NCBI RefSeq assembly: GCF_026151205.1
Contig: NC_087072.1
Span: 20,240,103-20,304,102, forward strand
Direction of reading: 5' to 3'
Length of the DNA: 64,000 bases
From: Bolinopsis microptera
Taxonomy: Eukaryota; Ctenophora; Tentaculata; Lobata; Bolinopsidae
Below are positions 23,103 to 38,100 of the stretch, piece after piece. The notes under the pieces are model-generated. The model saw only the letters and a program-made list of their open reading frames with translations. It made no database searches and was not told the DNA's origin. A program made the position numbers and the translations under genes. The stretch's first letter is position 1; each line of letters opens with the position of its first letter.

Positions 23103-26100
23103 TTACACAAAGTACTCTCGATACGACGTGCCGATATCTCGGTAGTCCATCCTAACGTCGTCCTCAGACCCAGACTCACATCCGTCCCCCGTCATTGCTT
23201 TGTCCTCGTGACCTGGGCGAGAGGGACTGCCCTCACATAGCTGATCTTCCAGTCGTCTCCTAACCACTCTAGGTTCAGCCTCTGTCTCCATGGCAACAGG
23301 ATCTGAAGAAGATCACGAAATTTAGTGACAGTTGTAAGAGGTTTATAATTTTAGAGATTGTAGCTTGTATTTATGAGCGTGATAGAAATTTAGAAATTAT
23401 TTCAGTGTTACTTTTAATCGGATTTGCAGTAAAAGAAAAGATCAGAAATTCACCAAATGCTTCTCTGGATATTGAGTAAATTTCTCAAAATCTAGTAATA
23501 TAATATAACCTAATTAAGCTTTTAAATTAGGCGTGTCGAAAGGTGATAGTAGATATCGTATATAAGATAAATTAGTGGTAGAGATTAGTGGCATATTAGA
23601 TTGGAATGATACGACGCATAATTAGGAGTATTGAGGGATGACCTACTTAATTCTTTGAATGACAGTGGATGAATGTGGAGTCCGATCATCATGAAATATT
23701 TCAATATCATTGCTGTGATCAGGTACAAGTGTGCTATCGCTTTGAACAGGTACAAGTGTGCGATCACTGCAGGCATCACTATAATTATCACAATCAGGAG
23801 TTTCCTCACTCTTATTAGCAACAACTGGCCTTCCACGTAGTTTTCCTGTGATGAAGAAAATGCAGACGATCTTTTAACTAGAATGTTTAGTGACATTTAA
23901 ACAAGAATTTCGCCGCGGTAACACCACGCACGATCAAATTTCCCTACTGCATACAATTTAATTGTTCTACTTTATTGTATCCCAGAGTGGTGTTTGGCGC
24001 ATGTACAATGTATGATGTAATAATCGTTTATATTATATTAGGCGTGCAGAACTTGAAAAATCCTGCGCGCATCTGAGGTGTCGCCGTTTATTTGTGATCT
24101 GTATGTGGTTTGGTTGTAGATCATTTCATACTTTGCGCGGTTTTGTTTCGTGTTAACAATAACGATATGCATATCATGTCACGTCATATAACTGCATCGT
24201 ATGCCAACTTATTGACTGTAATAAAATATGCTGTTTCGTCTTAGTTATTATTTGTATCTAACATAAACTAATACATTTTTATATGTTATATTATGCTTAC
24301 TCGACACATCACAGCACCATCGACTTATCAAGCCTTTTATTTGATATAGGATTCTTTAAAAGCATACCGCAATCTTGATATTACAGTATTACAGTTGCTT
24401 CTTGAATGTAACTGTAAAGTAACTTCTATTCTCAACTATGTATTCCAATGCTTTCTACCATTCAGTGTCGATGAACTGTTAAATAATCAGCCCACAGCCA
24501 CGAGTCAGCTGATATCATAATTCTATTTGTTTTGACTTGCTGAATTTTATCACTCGGTAATTTATTAAGCTTGTTTCACCAAAATAACACTTATATTGAT
24601 GATTATATATAATCCGTTTGTAACAGTCGTCAAGCACCAAAAACTCGTTGCTATGCCTGTAATTAATTAACTCATAACCGGCGTCGCGCGCACAAAATAG
24701 ACTCCTTTTATACACATAATTATAGGGGAGTGGTCTATATTGCGAAGGAGCAGACTTTTGTCATCAACGTAGGACCGTCGGGCCACCTCATATATCCAAA
24801 CCCGATTACTTATTCCCTACGATCTTTTTGCCTTCGGCAAGAGTAGGGAAAAAAATTAGGGTAGATTAGTGTCTACAATTATGTGCCTAATTCCTGTTAT
24901 ATGGGTAGCTAAACAAGGAAGCTGAGAGGCTCCGTACAGACCAACCTAAAGTTAAATCGTACTTTATACTTAGAACATAGCTGTAGATTGGACAGTCTAA
25001 GGTTAGATTCATATATTAAGCCGATGGCACAACTCCAAAAGTTGCCAACACCCATCAACTTTAAAAGAGACCAGAGAAGTTTAACAAGTTATGTGATGGC
25101 TTGAACTTTTCAACTACCTGGCCCAGGAAAATTTTAACGAACAGTCTGATTTTGCCGTCTGTTTTGTTAAAATAAAGCCTATATTTGGTAAATAGGACCA
25201 GATTGTTTATTTAAAAGAACAATTCTCGTGCCCGGGTGAACTGAATATTTCTTACAAAATGAAGAATTCTAGTGATGAGTGAAACTTTTAACCGACGAGA
25301 GACTGTTTTACATGATACTAACCGATAAAACTGGACAAGGAAGTGTATCTGGGGGGACTTGACTGCAACATCTCCAGAACTTTCCGCTTCTGTCCAACAT
25401 TAACAGTAACATCTGACTTCAAAGGAGTACAGGTATTCAGTATTGGGGTTGAATGCAGCTGAGTGCTGTGTAGCAGAGTGCTGTCTAGCTGGGTGCTGTT
25501 CAGAGGTGTGCTGGTCTTACAGGGGGTTTTAGCCAGCCCGGCGAGAGGGTTCTTGTGGAAGGAAAAGGAGTTGGTGATAGAAGTGGTGATAGAGCTGACT
25601 GAAGGTGATGCTGTCGCTTTGGGAGTTGATGACGTCTTGACCTGAAATATGAGTATTGGTTGTTATTATCACACTTTTGTTATCGGACAAAGACTTCTTG
25701 CTTTTGTTCCGGGACAAGCGGGAAATTTTGAGATCGGCCAGATTCAAATCGAGTCTTTGCGCCACCCGCATCAGTGGTTTACGGTTTGGCTATCGCGCGC
25801 GCTGGATGGTGATATTCTATGCTGTGGAAATGGGGGCACAAGCCACCAGTAGATGAATCCATAAATTTGGAACATGGGCACATCGCAGTATTGGCCGTAT
25901 CTGAGTGCTGGGAAGGCTCAGTTCGGTTTTCTAAGATGGATATAGCCGTAAGCTAGGCCTAGGAACCATCAAAAGTCGTATAAAATTACCCATGGAATGA
26001 CCAGAAATGAACGAAAATGAACATTCTTCTCAAAGTGCTCATAATGGTTTGAAATGGGTCGGAAAGTGTTTACATTGGTACTAGGACCACTCAAACCAAG

Positions 26101-29100
26101 TTTGAGAATCACTGCATGTCTAGAACCGATGTGAGGGTGGTTCCAACTTCCAAATTTGATTTTTGTAACCATTTTGGGAACATGGGGACATCGGAGTATT
26201 GGCTGTATTTGAGTGCTGGGAAGCCTCAATTCGTTTTTCTAAGATAGATATATAGTTCAAAGCTAGGCCTAGGAGCCATCAACAGTCGCATAAAATTATC
26301 CAGGTTCATGGAATGAACGAAAATGAGCGAAAATGAATATTTTTCTCAAAGTGCTCAGAATAGTTCAAAATTTATCGGAAGTAGTTCATATTGGTCCTAG
26401 GACCACTCAAACCAAGTTTGGAAATCACTGCACGTCTAGAACTGATGTAAGGTTGTTTCCAATTCTGCCCTAATAGTCCTCCCGAGTATCCAGATTTTTA
26501 GAAAGAAAACCCCAATTCGGTTTTCTAAACAGTTGCGCAAAATCGAATCAAATTGATTGTGTTTATATTGGTCCTAGGACCACTCAAACCAAGTTTGGGA
26601 ATCACTGCATGTCTAGAACCGATGTTACCAATGTTCCAAAATGTTCCAATTTTGGCACAATAATCCTCCTGAGAATCCAGATTTTTGGAACATGGGGACA
26701 TCGAAGTATTGGCTGTATTTAAGTGCTGGGAAGCTTCAATTCTGTTTTCTAAGATGGATATAGGTAAAAACTAGGCCTAAGAGCCATCAAATGTCAAATA
26801 ACATTACCCAGGTTCATGGCATGAACGAAAATGAACAAAAATGAACATAGTCCTAAAAATGCTCAGAACGGTTTAAAATTGGTCGGAAAGTGTTTATATT
26901 GGTCCTAGGACCACTCAAACCAAGTTTGGGAATCACTGCATGTCTAGAACCGATGTTACCAATGTTCCAAAATGTTCCAATTTTGGCACAATAATCATCC
27001 TGAGAATCCAGATTTTTGGAACATGGGGACATCGAAGTATTGGCTGTATTTAAGTGCTGGGAAGCCTCAATTCGATTTTCTATGATGGATATAGGTAAAA
27101 ACTAGGCCTAAGAGCCATCAAATGTCAAATAACATTACCCAGGTTCATGGAATGAACGAAAATGAACGAAAATAAATATTGTCCTAAAAATGCTCAGAAC
27201 GGTTTAAAATTGGTCGGAAAGTGTTTATATTGGTCCTAGGACCACTCAAACCAAGTTTGGGAATCACGGCATGTCTAGAACTGATGTTACCAATGTTCCA
27301 AAATGTTCCAATTTTGGCACAATAATCCTCCTGAGAATCCAGATTTTTGGAATATCGGTTCTAGACATGCAGTGATTCCCAAACTTGGTTTGAGTGGTCC
27401 TAGGACCAATATAAACACTTTCCGACCAATTTTAAACCGTTCTGAGCATTTTTAGGACAATTTTCATTTTCGTTCATTTTCGTTCATTCCGTGAACCTGG
27501 GTAGTGTTATTTGACTTTTGATGGCTCTTAGGCCTAGTTTTTACCTATATCCATCTTAGAAAACCGAATTGAGGCTTCCCAGCACTTAAATACAGCCAAT
27601 ACTTCGATGTCCCCATGTTCCAAAAATCTGGATTCTCAGGAGGATTATTGTGCCAAAATTGGAACATTTTGGAACATTGGTAACATCGGTTCTAGACATG
27701 CAGTGATTCCCAAACTTGGTTTGAGTGGTCCTAGGACCAATATAAACACTTTACGACCAATTTTAAACCGTTCTGAGCAATTTTAGGACAATATTCATTT
27801 TTGTTCATTTTCGTTCATTCCATGAACCTGGGTAATGTTATTTGACTTTTGATCGCTTCTAAGCCTAGTTTTTACCTATATCCATCTTAGAAAACCGAAT
27901 TGAGGCTTCCCAGCACTTAAATACAGCCAATACTTCGATGTCCCCATGTTCCAAAAATCTGGATTCTCAGGAGGATTATTGTGCCAAAATTGGAACATTT
28001 TGGAACATTGGTAACATCGGTTCTAGACATGCAGTGATTCCCAAACTTGGTTTGAGTGGTCCTAGGACCAATATAAACACTTTCCGACCAATTTTAAACC
28101 GTTCTGAGCAATTTTAGGACAATATTCATTTTTGTTCATTTTCGTTCATTCAATGAACCTGGGTAATGTTATTTGACATTTGATGGCTCTTAGGCCTAGT
28201 TTTTACCTATATCCATCTTAGAAAATCGAATTGAGGCTTCCCAGCACTTAAATACAGCCAATACTTCGATGTCCCCATGTTCCAAAAATCTGGATTCTCA
28301 GGAGGATTATTGTGCCAAAATTGGAACATTTTGGAACATTGGTAACATCGGTTCTAGACATGCAGTGATTCCCAAACTTGGTTTGAGTGGTCCTAGGACC
28401 AATATAAACACTTTCCGACCAATTTTAAACCGTTCTGAGCAATTTTAGGACAATATTCATTTTTGTTCATTTTCGTTCATTCAATGAACCTGGGTAATGT
28501 TATTTGACATTTGATGGCTCTTAGGCCTAGTTTTTACCTATATCCATCTTAGAAAATCGAATTGAGGCTTCCCAGCACTTAAATACAGCCAATACTTCGA
28601 TGTCCCCATGTTCCAAAAATCTGGATTCTCAGGAGGATTATTGTGCCAAAATTGGAACATTTTGGAACATTGGTAACATCGGTTCTAGACATGCAGTGAT
28701 TCCCAAACTTGGTTTGAGTGGTCCTAGGACCAATATAAACACTTTCCGACCAATTTTAAACCGTTCTGAACAATTTTGAGACAATATTCATTTTTGTTCA
28801 TTTTCGTTCATTCCATGAACCTGGGTAATGTTATTTGACTATTGATTGCTCCTAGGCCTAGTTTTTACCTATATCCATCTTAGAAAACAGAATTGAGGCT
28901 TCCCAGCACTTAAATACAGCCAATACTTCGATGTCCCCATGTTCCAAAAATCTGGATTCTCAGGAGGATTATTGTGACAAAATTGGAACATTTTGGAACA
29001 TTGTTAACATCGGTTCTAGATATGCAGTGATTCCCAAACTTGGTTTGAGCGGTCCTAGGACCAATATAAACACTTTCCGACCAATTTTAAACTGTTCTGA

Positions 29101-32100
29101 GCATTTTTAGGACAATATTCATTTTTGTTCATTTTCGTTCATTCCATGAACCTGGGTAATGTTATGCTACTTTCGATGGCCCCTAGACCTAGCTTGCAAC
29201 TATATCCATCATTTACAATTATTTTTGGCACTATTTAGAGCTTATTAGGGCAAATAAATGCATGGCACACTTTTGGCACAATTTTGGCACATGTTCCAAA
29301 AATGTTCCAAAAATCTGGATTCATCAACTCCAAGCCACGGCGTCGTTAAGTCTTAATGTTGATCAATCATCGGTATCTTTAGGAAAATATGCCAATTCTT
29401 TTGTCGCGAAGATACCAATAATATCTCAGCACAAATAGAAAATTAAATTTGATTAGACGATATTCCTAAATCAGTTCGTATCGGGATAATTGAACTTACG
29501 TGTAAAAGTTTGGAAATGCTATTGCCAATGTTCCTCCGAGTGCTTTTTGTTCTTATCATTGGCGAATGACTCACATTGTTGAGCTCCATAATATAATGTG
29601 GGTATTCTTTCTCGAACTGAAACATTGTACGCATATATTAACAGGCGAGTCATGTATAAAACTGTCATACGAGTACAATGTACATTATATACGCATATAT
29701 TAACAGGCGGGTCATGTATAAAACTTTTCTGTCATTAAAACCCAGTGACGTGGCAATTTGCATTTCGCAATGATATATGACACATCATTTGCGCGGAAAA
29801 AATGTTGGCACAACACCAACTGGAAGAAAAACAAACAGGAAAACATATAAACTATGCCCAACCCTATAAAATTTTTGGGAGTAAAGTTACAAAATTAAGT
29901 TTTAAACAGGTACCTTTTTTAAGCGTGAATTCTTGTCCTTGCCCTCAGGCATTTGCTGAAATGCCTGAAAAAAGAATACAATTCAGTTTCTGAAGAATTC
30001 CCACGATAGTTCACAAAAAACTACCATAACTTACCATGCATGATAGTTAAAACATATGATTAAAATAACCTCCTGAACAGTTTGTGCTTCCCAAAACTAA
30101 CCGCCCTGTCCGCCAATGAAGCATATCGTTAATAGCCCAACCAATTGGCAATTCATTAAATATGTTAAAAACAGGGCGAGTTGGACCACGCCGGAGAAGC
30201 CGCAGCAACTGCAGCATAACGGATTATCGGAAACATAAAAAAGCTCCACAAGTAACATTTTGTACACTCTGGAACAGTACACACGAGGTACACACTAACT
30301 TTGTATAGCTCTAGGAGGTGCTGTTTAGTTTGGGAATAAACAACATCCTTGTGGAGATCTCCGCTCATCTTGACACAGTTGCTGGCTATTTCCACTGGGA
30401 TCTCCTCGCATGATTCCCCCCTCTGAAGGCGAGCTTGGTATTTGCTCGCTGTCTGTTCCAGATCTCTTGGTACCTATGGCACAACTCTGTTAGTGGAAAT
30501 GGACGGAGGTAAAAATAGAACATATTTCACATTCCAACTAATAGTAAATGTAACTTTCGAGCAAGTCTGTTATTGTTAAAACATGGAAAACTGGGACGAA
30601 ACAGCCACTGGCGGGGAGAGACAATTGAAATAGTACAGCTAGGTCTCATCAAGATCTGTCAACAAAGTATATCTTACACCCAGTTTGGTCCCAGTGTGGA
30701 TATACCAGACATGTACAGCCCCAGGGGTGTATCATCAATCATGTACCATTAGACGGACCCTCCGTTTAAATACAGGTGTGGATATCATCAGATTAAGCTA
30801 TTATTTATAGACTGAATGTTTCTAATTTTATCAGTCTATAATATCATGTCCTATCTTAAGGTCTAGATTTATTTAGACCTTAAGATAGGTCTAAATAATA
30901 GTGGCTATATTAAACCTTTAAGTCCTACATTATTAGCGTCGAGATATCCGCGATAATAGCACGGCTTGACACGACTTCTTTATTTAATCTCTTGCTTTGT
31001 TAAACGTTTTGTTTAATCCCACATGAATAATTAACAAGACACGAGTCTGACGCTCTACCAGGCAGCTTGCAATCCAGCCAGCCAATTAAAATACACTGAA
31101 GTCAAATATAAAACAATTACCCTACACTTCTCAGCTTTACACGGATCAATCTAGCTGCCCATCTTGGTCTGGCTCTATGATTTAGTTAGGTTGGGTTTAA
31201 CTTGGAGACTTTGTATATAACAGTGAGCAAGTGTTGAGAGTATGCGCAGTATGTCCAGGAAACAATCTCCTGGATCAGAGAGAGGGAGCCCTGGAGCACT
31301 TGAACCCTACAGTGTTATATAACAGATAGTGTGCCCTACGTCTATAGCAGAGGGCACGGATGTGTGGCTTCCTCACTCGTACATATATATTGTACCGGGG
31401 ACGTTTCTTGCACCGCAATTATGTACAGTGTGGTGATGATCTATATTTTGACAGGAACTAACAACTCTGATTCTATGAATTCGGACCAAACTAGGGTTTA
31501 CAAAAATTTCAAGTTATGATTTCAAAAATGTAATTTTACAAAAATGCCGTTCATGATCAAAATGTGTATGTTATTGTGTAGCAGCATCGCTATAAATTGC
31601 ATGGTTGAAATCTGTAACAAATTTATATGTAATTGCAAATTCCAATTTAGATTAAGACACAATCAATGCATCTAAAACATCATCATTACGGACAAACCTT
31701 GAACAAGGTATCCGAATTATTTATAAGATACGCAGTGTATGTCACTAGATCGTCTAGCGGGTCAGACATTGTACTGTTTCCCAGACACATGTTCGCTGCA
31801 GTCTCCATCTGCTTTGATTTTAGGATGTGGGGAGCGAAGATCAACCCCAAGTTGTGGTAGTCCATCAGAGAGTGGGGGTTCAGTGCTACTTCCGAGAGGA
31901 GCATTAACAACATCTGTGGGAAAGAGGGGTGTTAGTCAGAGAGTGGGGGTTCAGTGCAACTTCTGAGAGGAGTATTAACAGCATCTGTGAGAGGAAGTGG
32001 TGTTAGTCAGAGAGTGGGGGTAATTATTGATAACTGATATAAACTAAACTAATTAGCTAATTCCACATATAAATGGCCATCTCTCATTGATAAATTTGGA

Positions 32101-35100
32101 ACTGAATACTAAATGATAACTCCAGTCCTATTATATAATAACAAAGGATTCATGTGAGCAGATTGGTAATACTACTATCTATAGATCAGCTGTGATAACT
32201 ATCTTGTATTATAATCTCTAGAGGAAAGAAACCTGCTGACAGTTCTGTTTCAGGCTATCTTAACCGGAAATTTGATCATTTGATCAACTTGGACCAAGTA
32301 ATGTTTATCAAATCTGTGTATATAGAGAAACTAGTGTCTTTCTTAAACGTGCTTTATATTTCAATTCAATATGGAAAATTCGACTATTAAGCTTTTCTTT
32401 CTTCTCCAATTAAGAATTTTTTTCTTCTCTTAAGAATACAGTATATTTGATCATATTTCAATATACAAAAGCATGAGAAGTTATTGATAATGATAAGCAT
32501 GGCAGTCAAAATGTTGAATCTGCCTGAAAAGGCCGTATACTTATAACAGTTAAAAATGTCAGCCCCGACAGAAAATCCCTAAAAATTGCATACCTTTAGA
32601 AACATCCTGTTTTCCTCCGGTAATAGCAGCAACACAAGTTGTAGACACTTTAACTTCTTTTCCCCGTCCGCTAACTCTGAAAATAACATAATTTTACAGT
32701 TTAGTACACCCCCACATTACTTCATTACACTGTGGACTGTGGGGTGAAAGCTTGTGTAACAATGTAAACATTAGTAAACGTGAAGTTGACTGGCACTGCA
32801 ATGTAGCGCTGGTGCCAGGGCGCCGTTATCTCCAACTAACCCATTAGATCACACCCACAGATTCAGAGCAGGTTACAGGGTTAAGTGAGTCTACATTGGA
32901 GGAGCAGGTAATTGAGGAAACACGTGACTGCATTTAATATCGCTAATTGCGTTACTATTTTATAATACATTCACACAGACTCAAGCCATTTTTTGGGAGA
33001 AAAGTACATGTCTTTTTGTGGAAATACCTGTACAAAACGTTGTGGAATTTTATGCAGCAGTAATATTAGGAATGTGAAGTTGATAGATTTAATTATGGAA
33101 GAGAATGCAAGCTAAAAATTAGCATCAGAGATTACAATGCATATCATAATTTAAGGAATGCAAACGTGTAATTATTGATCAATGATCCCAATCTGAAATA
33201 TTACATTTTACACATCACGCACCTCACGCACCTCCCGATCACCTCACGATCACCTTACTTAAGACTGCTATTTATAATACCCCTGACTAAGAACATGATT
33301 AAATCTGAAAAGTCGTACATTTTAAATTTATCTCCCTAGAAAAATAAGAATAAAGATCTGCACATCCGGTAACTGTAATTATAGATAGAAAAATACATTG
33401 ATATCGAACAATAAAGATAGTTCAGAATCTCAACTATCACGTACTAGCGATCTCGATGTGAATAGGAATGTGTTTTTCACACAGTAGAGGTTCGGGCAGC
33501 TCAGCAACATACTGCTTCAGTACGGACGCTGCATCGTGGACTGTAAACTCCTCCTGCTCCGACCAATCGATAACGTTACCGTGACTATCCAACAACTTCT
33601 TGATGTCTTTTATACGCTTGTTGGATCCACACTTCCGGAATATTCCCTCGTAGTGCACGTCTGAAGAAGGAGGGACATTAGTTTATAGATTGTAAGAGAA
33701 TTAGATACTTAGAGATTACATAATATGGCTACGCGACAATAAGGTGCCTTGAGATTTAGCTACCTAAACAATTAACAAGCAGATAAAGAGATAAATCACC
33801 GTGAGACCCCGTATCTTAGGGGGCCTTAGTGTCGGCCACTGTATTATATAATTAACAAATGGGGGTGAGATTAATTGTGCAGAAAGAACAGCGAGCTGGT
33901 ATGCAGGACCGTGGGTTATTTTATTCTATGGACAAAGATATACTATATACCAGGTATGTTTTGTTATTTTAATTTTTTTTAAAGAGCAAGGAATACGCTG
34001 AAAGTATTTTGTTAGGCACGAGTTTAAATTTCTTATCATTTTCGTGGTATTCCCGCGAGATTTTCTATTAAAGTGTAATCTGAGTCCAAACAACAGCTCT
34101 CAAAACGTCATTACAGCTGTAACGGTGTTTGTAGCAATGTTATAATATCGGCTGTAATGTTTTGCGGAACAAGTCTTCACATTTTGAAAATATTGGTGAA
34201 TCTACTTTAAATGCTGTCTAAGAAATATAATAATATAACAATACATTTTAAAAGGAATAGAATTGACAGAAGACGTCCAAGTAATGAATCAGGATCCCGG
34301 GTCCTAATGATAGAACTTCTCGAGCTATTAAGGGGACCGGGGGTTTTAATGAAGACCCCCCGGCCCCCCCCCCCCCCCCCTTAGGGAACCGGGTATCTAG
34401 GGGGTATCAGCTAGAGTAGGAATGTGTAAGATGTTAAATATGTCCCAAATTATGCGCTAACTCCGCCAAGTAGTCGGGTTTGGATAAATAAAAAATAAAA
34501 TGCATTTTCACTAGATTGAAATGCAAATTATAATAAAACAATCTGGTGGATTCGTGTCGTGTTATTGAGTCTCATGATTCAAGTTTCAACAACATAATTT
34601 TTTAATACTTTCAACACTGCTATATAACAAATAATTTGAGATCATAAATACGATGTTGTAACATTGAAATGTTGAGTAATTCCTTTCCTGATAAGAGCAT
34701 TTTTCCTAGTCGCATCAAACGGGATCAATACAAATTTACACAAGAATACATTGCAACCATGCGACTCATATAAACAATATATTCCAATCCGGATTTTACA
34801 CTTTCAACACTACTATAATATGACAAATAATTTGAGAATATGAGTACATGCTACATGCTACATGAAGAGGTCTCCTCCTAGTCGTTGGAGTGGCCTGCAT
34901 CACACACATCTCTTCTAACATGTTCCTCCATTCCACTCGCTTTAAAGTTTAGAGCCAACTGTTTTACTGCATCTCTGCTGATGTTATCGACACCTGTAAA
35001 TTCCGCCGCATCCTCGAGTACACAGGCCATCCAGCCTTTACGGGGTCGTCCTCTCAGTCTCTTTCCATAGTTTGGTTTCCAATCCAGTAAGAAATTGGGA

Positions 35101-38100
35101 AACCGCGTCTCTGGCATTCTGACAACATGTCCGTACCACCTTAGTCTAGCCGCACCGATGAAAGTTTCGATAGACTTAATTCCAGCACGCCTGAGAACTT
35201 CTTCATTGGAGACATGGAAGAACCACTTTATCTTCAAGATTCTTCTCAGGGAGGTCAGATGGAAGACCTCAAACCGTTTCATCTGCTTCTTTGTTGTGTT
35301 CCAAACTTCAGCTCCATATAACAGAATGGTAATAACAGCAGCCTTGTAGATACGGATCTTGGTGGGCGTTCTTATAGTTCGACTGTTCCATATCTTCCAA
35401 AGCTGATGGAACGCACCATTAGCACGCTGGATCCTGATGTCAAGATCTCGGTCAATGGTACCATCCCCACTGATGTTGGCACCAAGATAAACAAAGTTGC
35501 TGACCTGTTCAACAGGTTCTCCCTCCACTGTTAGCTTTATACTGTCTCTTTCGGTGTAAGGTCGCTGGGACGCACACTTGCTGATCGCCATGCATTGTGT
35601 CTTTTCAGCGTTGATCTTTAACGCAGCATAAGAGGTGTAATAAGCTATAAGATCAGTGGACTCTTGTAGCTCTTCTTCAGTATTGTCCATCACTGCCAGA
35701 TCATCAGCGTAGTCACTATCCATGATAACTTTTTCATCTGCACCCTTTAGTTCCTTTTGCAGTACTGCACCATGACTGATTGCCTTGTGAACCTCGGCCA
35801 AAAAGATTCCAAAGTTCAGACAAAAATTAAATACAGGAGGGCCCTGGATATCACCCTGTCCAGTGCCCGAATTAACAGAGAACCAATCAGACAACCAATT
35901 TCACCATTAACCCTGAAAGCACTCATGGTTCCGTTGAAGAATGCCTGAAAGATTCTAAAATATTTCTCAGGAAGTCCATAGTGTCTCATGCTTGACCATG
36001 AGTATGACGTAGAAATGTTTATTTACATTAGAATCTGTCTTCACTGAGTCTATTGCTCAGGAACAATCAGAAATTTTATTGAAAGAAATGTAATAAAATA
36101 TGTCCGGCAAAGCTTTATTTCAATTTCCTAAATTATATAACAATTTACTAATTATATCGGTAATTGATAACAATTAAAATGCAGCTAAATCTCCTCAAAT
36201 AATCTCAGTAAATAAAATCTGTGCCACTGTTACAAACTGAACTTCTTTCTAGTGTTTAGTTTCACCACAACTGATATTATGGAGCTTAAACGTCGCTATA
36301 ATTTAAATTTTAAAACTGTCATATTTTGATTGCTTCAAACTGGCCCTTGTAAAATTTCTATAACGGCCAAATCCTGGCCTGGCACAAAATAATGTCACCC
36401 ATCCGCCTTGCAAAGACAACTAAGGAAGACGGCAGCATTTGTTTATTATGGAAAATAGTCCCACAGAAGACTCGACATTTGAACTGATGAAAACAATAAT
36501 TATATTTTGCACACAATATGATTTGAATATTATGCTGTAACATAATGCAGGAAAATATTCCGGTTTTTTTTTTCATATTATATTAAGCCACCCTAATTTC
36601 GCATGTCCTGCATGTCGATTTTTGCTTTAAACGAATTAAATTTGTAAATCTCCACGATCAGTGAAACATGAGGCTACGTCCAGAATAGATAAATATGCTT
36701 GCAAGATTTCTTATCGTTTTGCTTTACTTAGTTGTTCGCTAAACTTAAGTTGTACACTCGTTCTAAGTAATAATATCATATTTTGCTATTCCGTCTTTAC
36801 AATTATATTATATAATGCGTGATACACTTCTGACAGTGTATCTTTAATAAAATTAATGTTGTTATTTTGAATATTTTCTGATCTCATGAATGGAAAAATT
36901 GTCGGGGGCCGGGACTAAGTTAATGATTCTTCACTGTCCTTAGAACCGAACAAAATTCGATTTTGTAGGCCAGTGGTAAACGTGGTCATTATTCAACTGA
37001 ATCTAAAGCCACGTCCAGGTTGCACTTGTTCATTCCATTTCTTATCGTTTTACTTTTAAATACTCCGAACTAAAGTTTTACACTCGTTCAACTATCTCGT
37101 ATTCTGTTATTCCTTCTTTTGAATTAGATACGCACTTCTCACTGACAATATTCTCAAAAACTTTCTAAAGAATGTTCATTTCGGGCACGTTGAACAAACT
37201 TCGTTAAGCTCCGGTTGGATAATGACCACGTCTAACACCAGGCTTCTACCGGATTCTTTAGAGCTCTAACAGAATTCTAGCCGGCAGCCTGGATTTAGTC
37301 ACAAGTAAATTAGATTAATTATTAGATATATTGCCATTTTTATTATATTTGCCATTCCTTCTAGAGTTCGTTTCTCTGAATTTTATTTTCATTTTGTAAG
37401 GTTGCAGACAGTGCAGTGTGGTTATTGGTGGTGAGATCTTGTCAGGATGGACGTAAGTAGCACTTTTAAAGTGAACATTACAAAATTTCTTTACATTGCT
37501 TACGAAAAATTAGTCGCTGCAGTTATTTATAATTGTGCATTAATTATCATTATGATTTAAGATTCCGAAACAAATTATGCAAGTGAAGCTGTTACTTTTC
37601 TTCCTGCTTTGACATTTGTTTCAGACTGAAGAAAGAAAAGTGGCTGCAACGCAGAAGAGGAACAGGTCGTTCCTGGCAGTATTGTTGGTAGTACTGGTAA
37701 TACTCGCAATAATCATCGTGGTAGTCGTGGTTGTAGAAACCAGGAAGAAAGGCGACAGTATGGCGGTTGCATCTGATAACGATGTCTGTACTAACATTGG
37801 CGCTGATATTCTGAGAAGCAAAGGAAGTGGGGTGGACGCTACAATCGCTGTCTTGCTCTGTTTAGGAGCTGTTCAGCCACAATCTAATGGGATCGGAGGA
37901 GGAGGTTTTATGTTGGTTCATACCAAGGACGATGATAAGGTCATCAATTTCCGTGAGAGAGCCCCGGCTGCCTCAAGTAAAAGTATGTTTAACTCGGATG
38001 AAAACATGGCTAAAGACGGGGGGTTAGCAAGCGCTATTCCCGGAGAAATCCTCGGTTATTGGAAAGCACATCAAAAATATGGCAAATTAAAATGGGAAGA

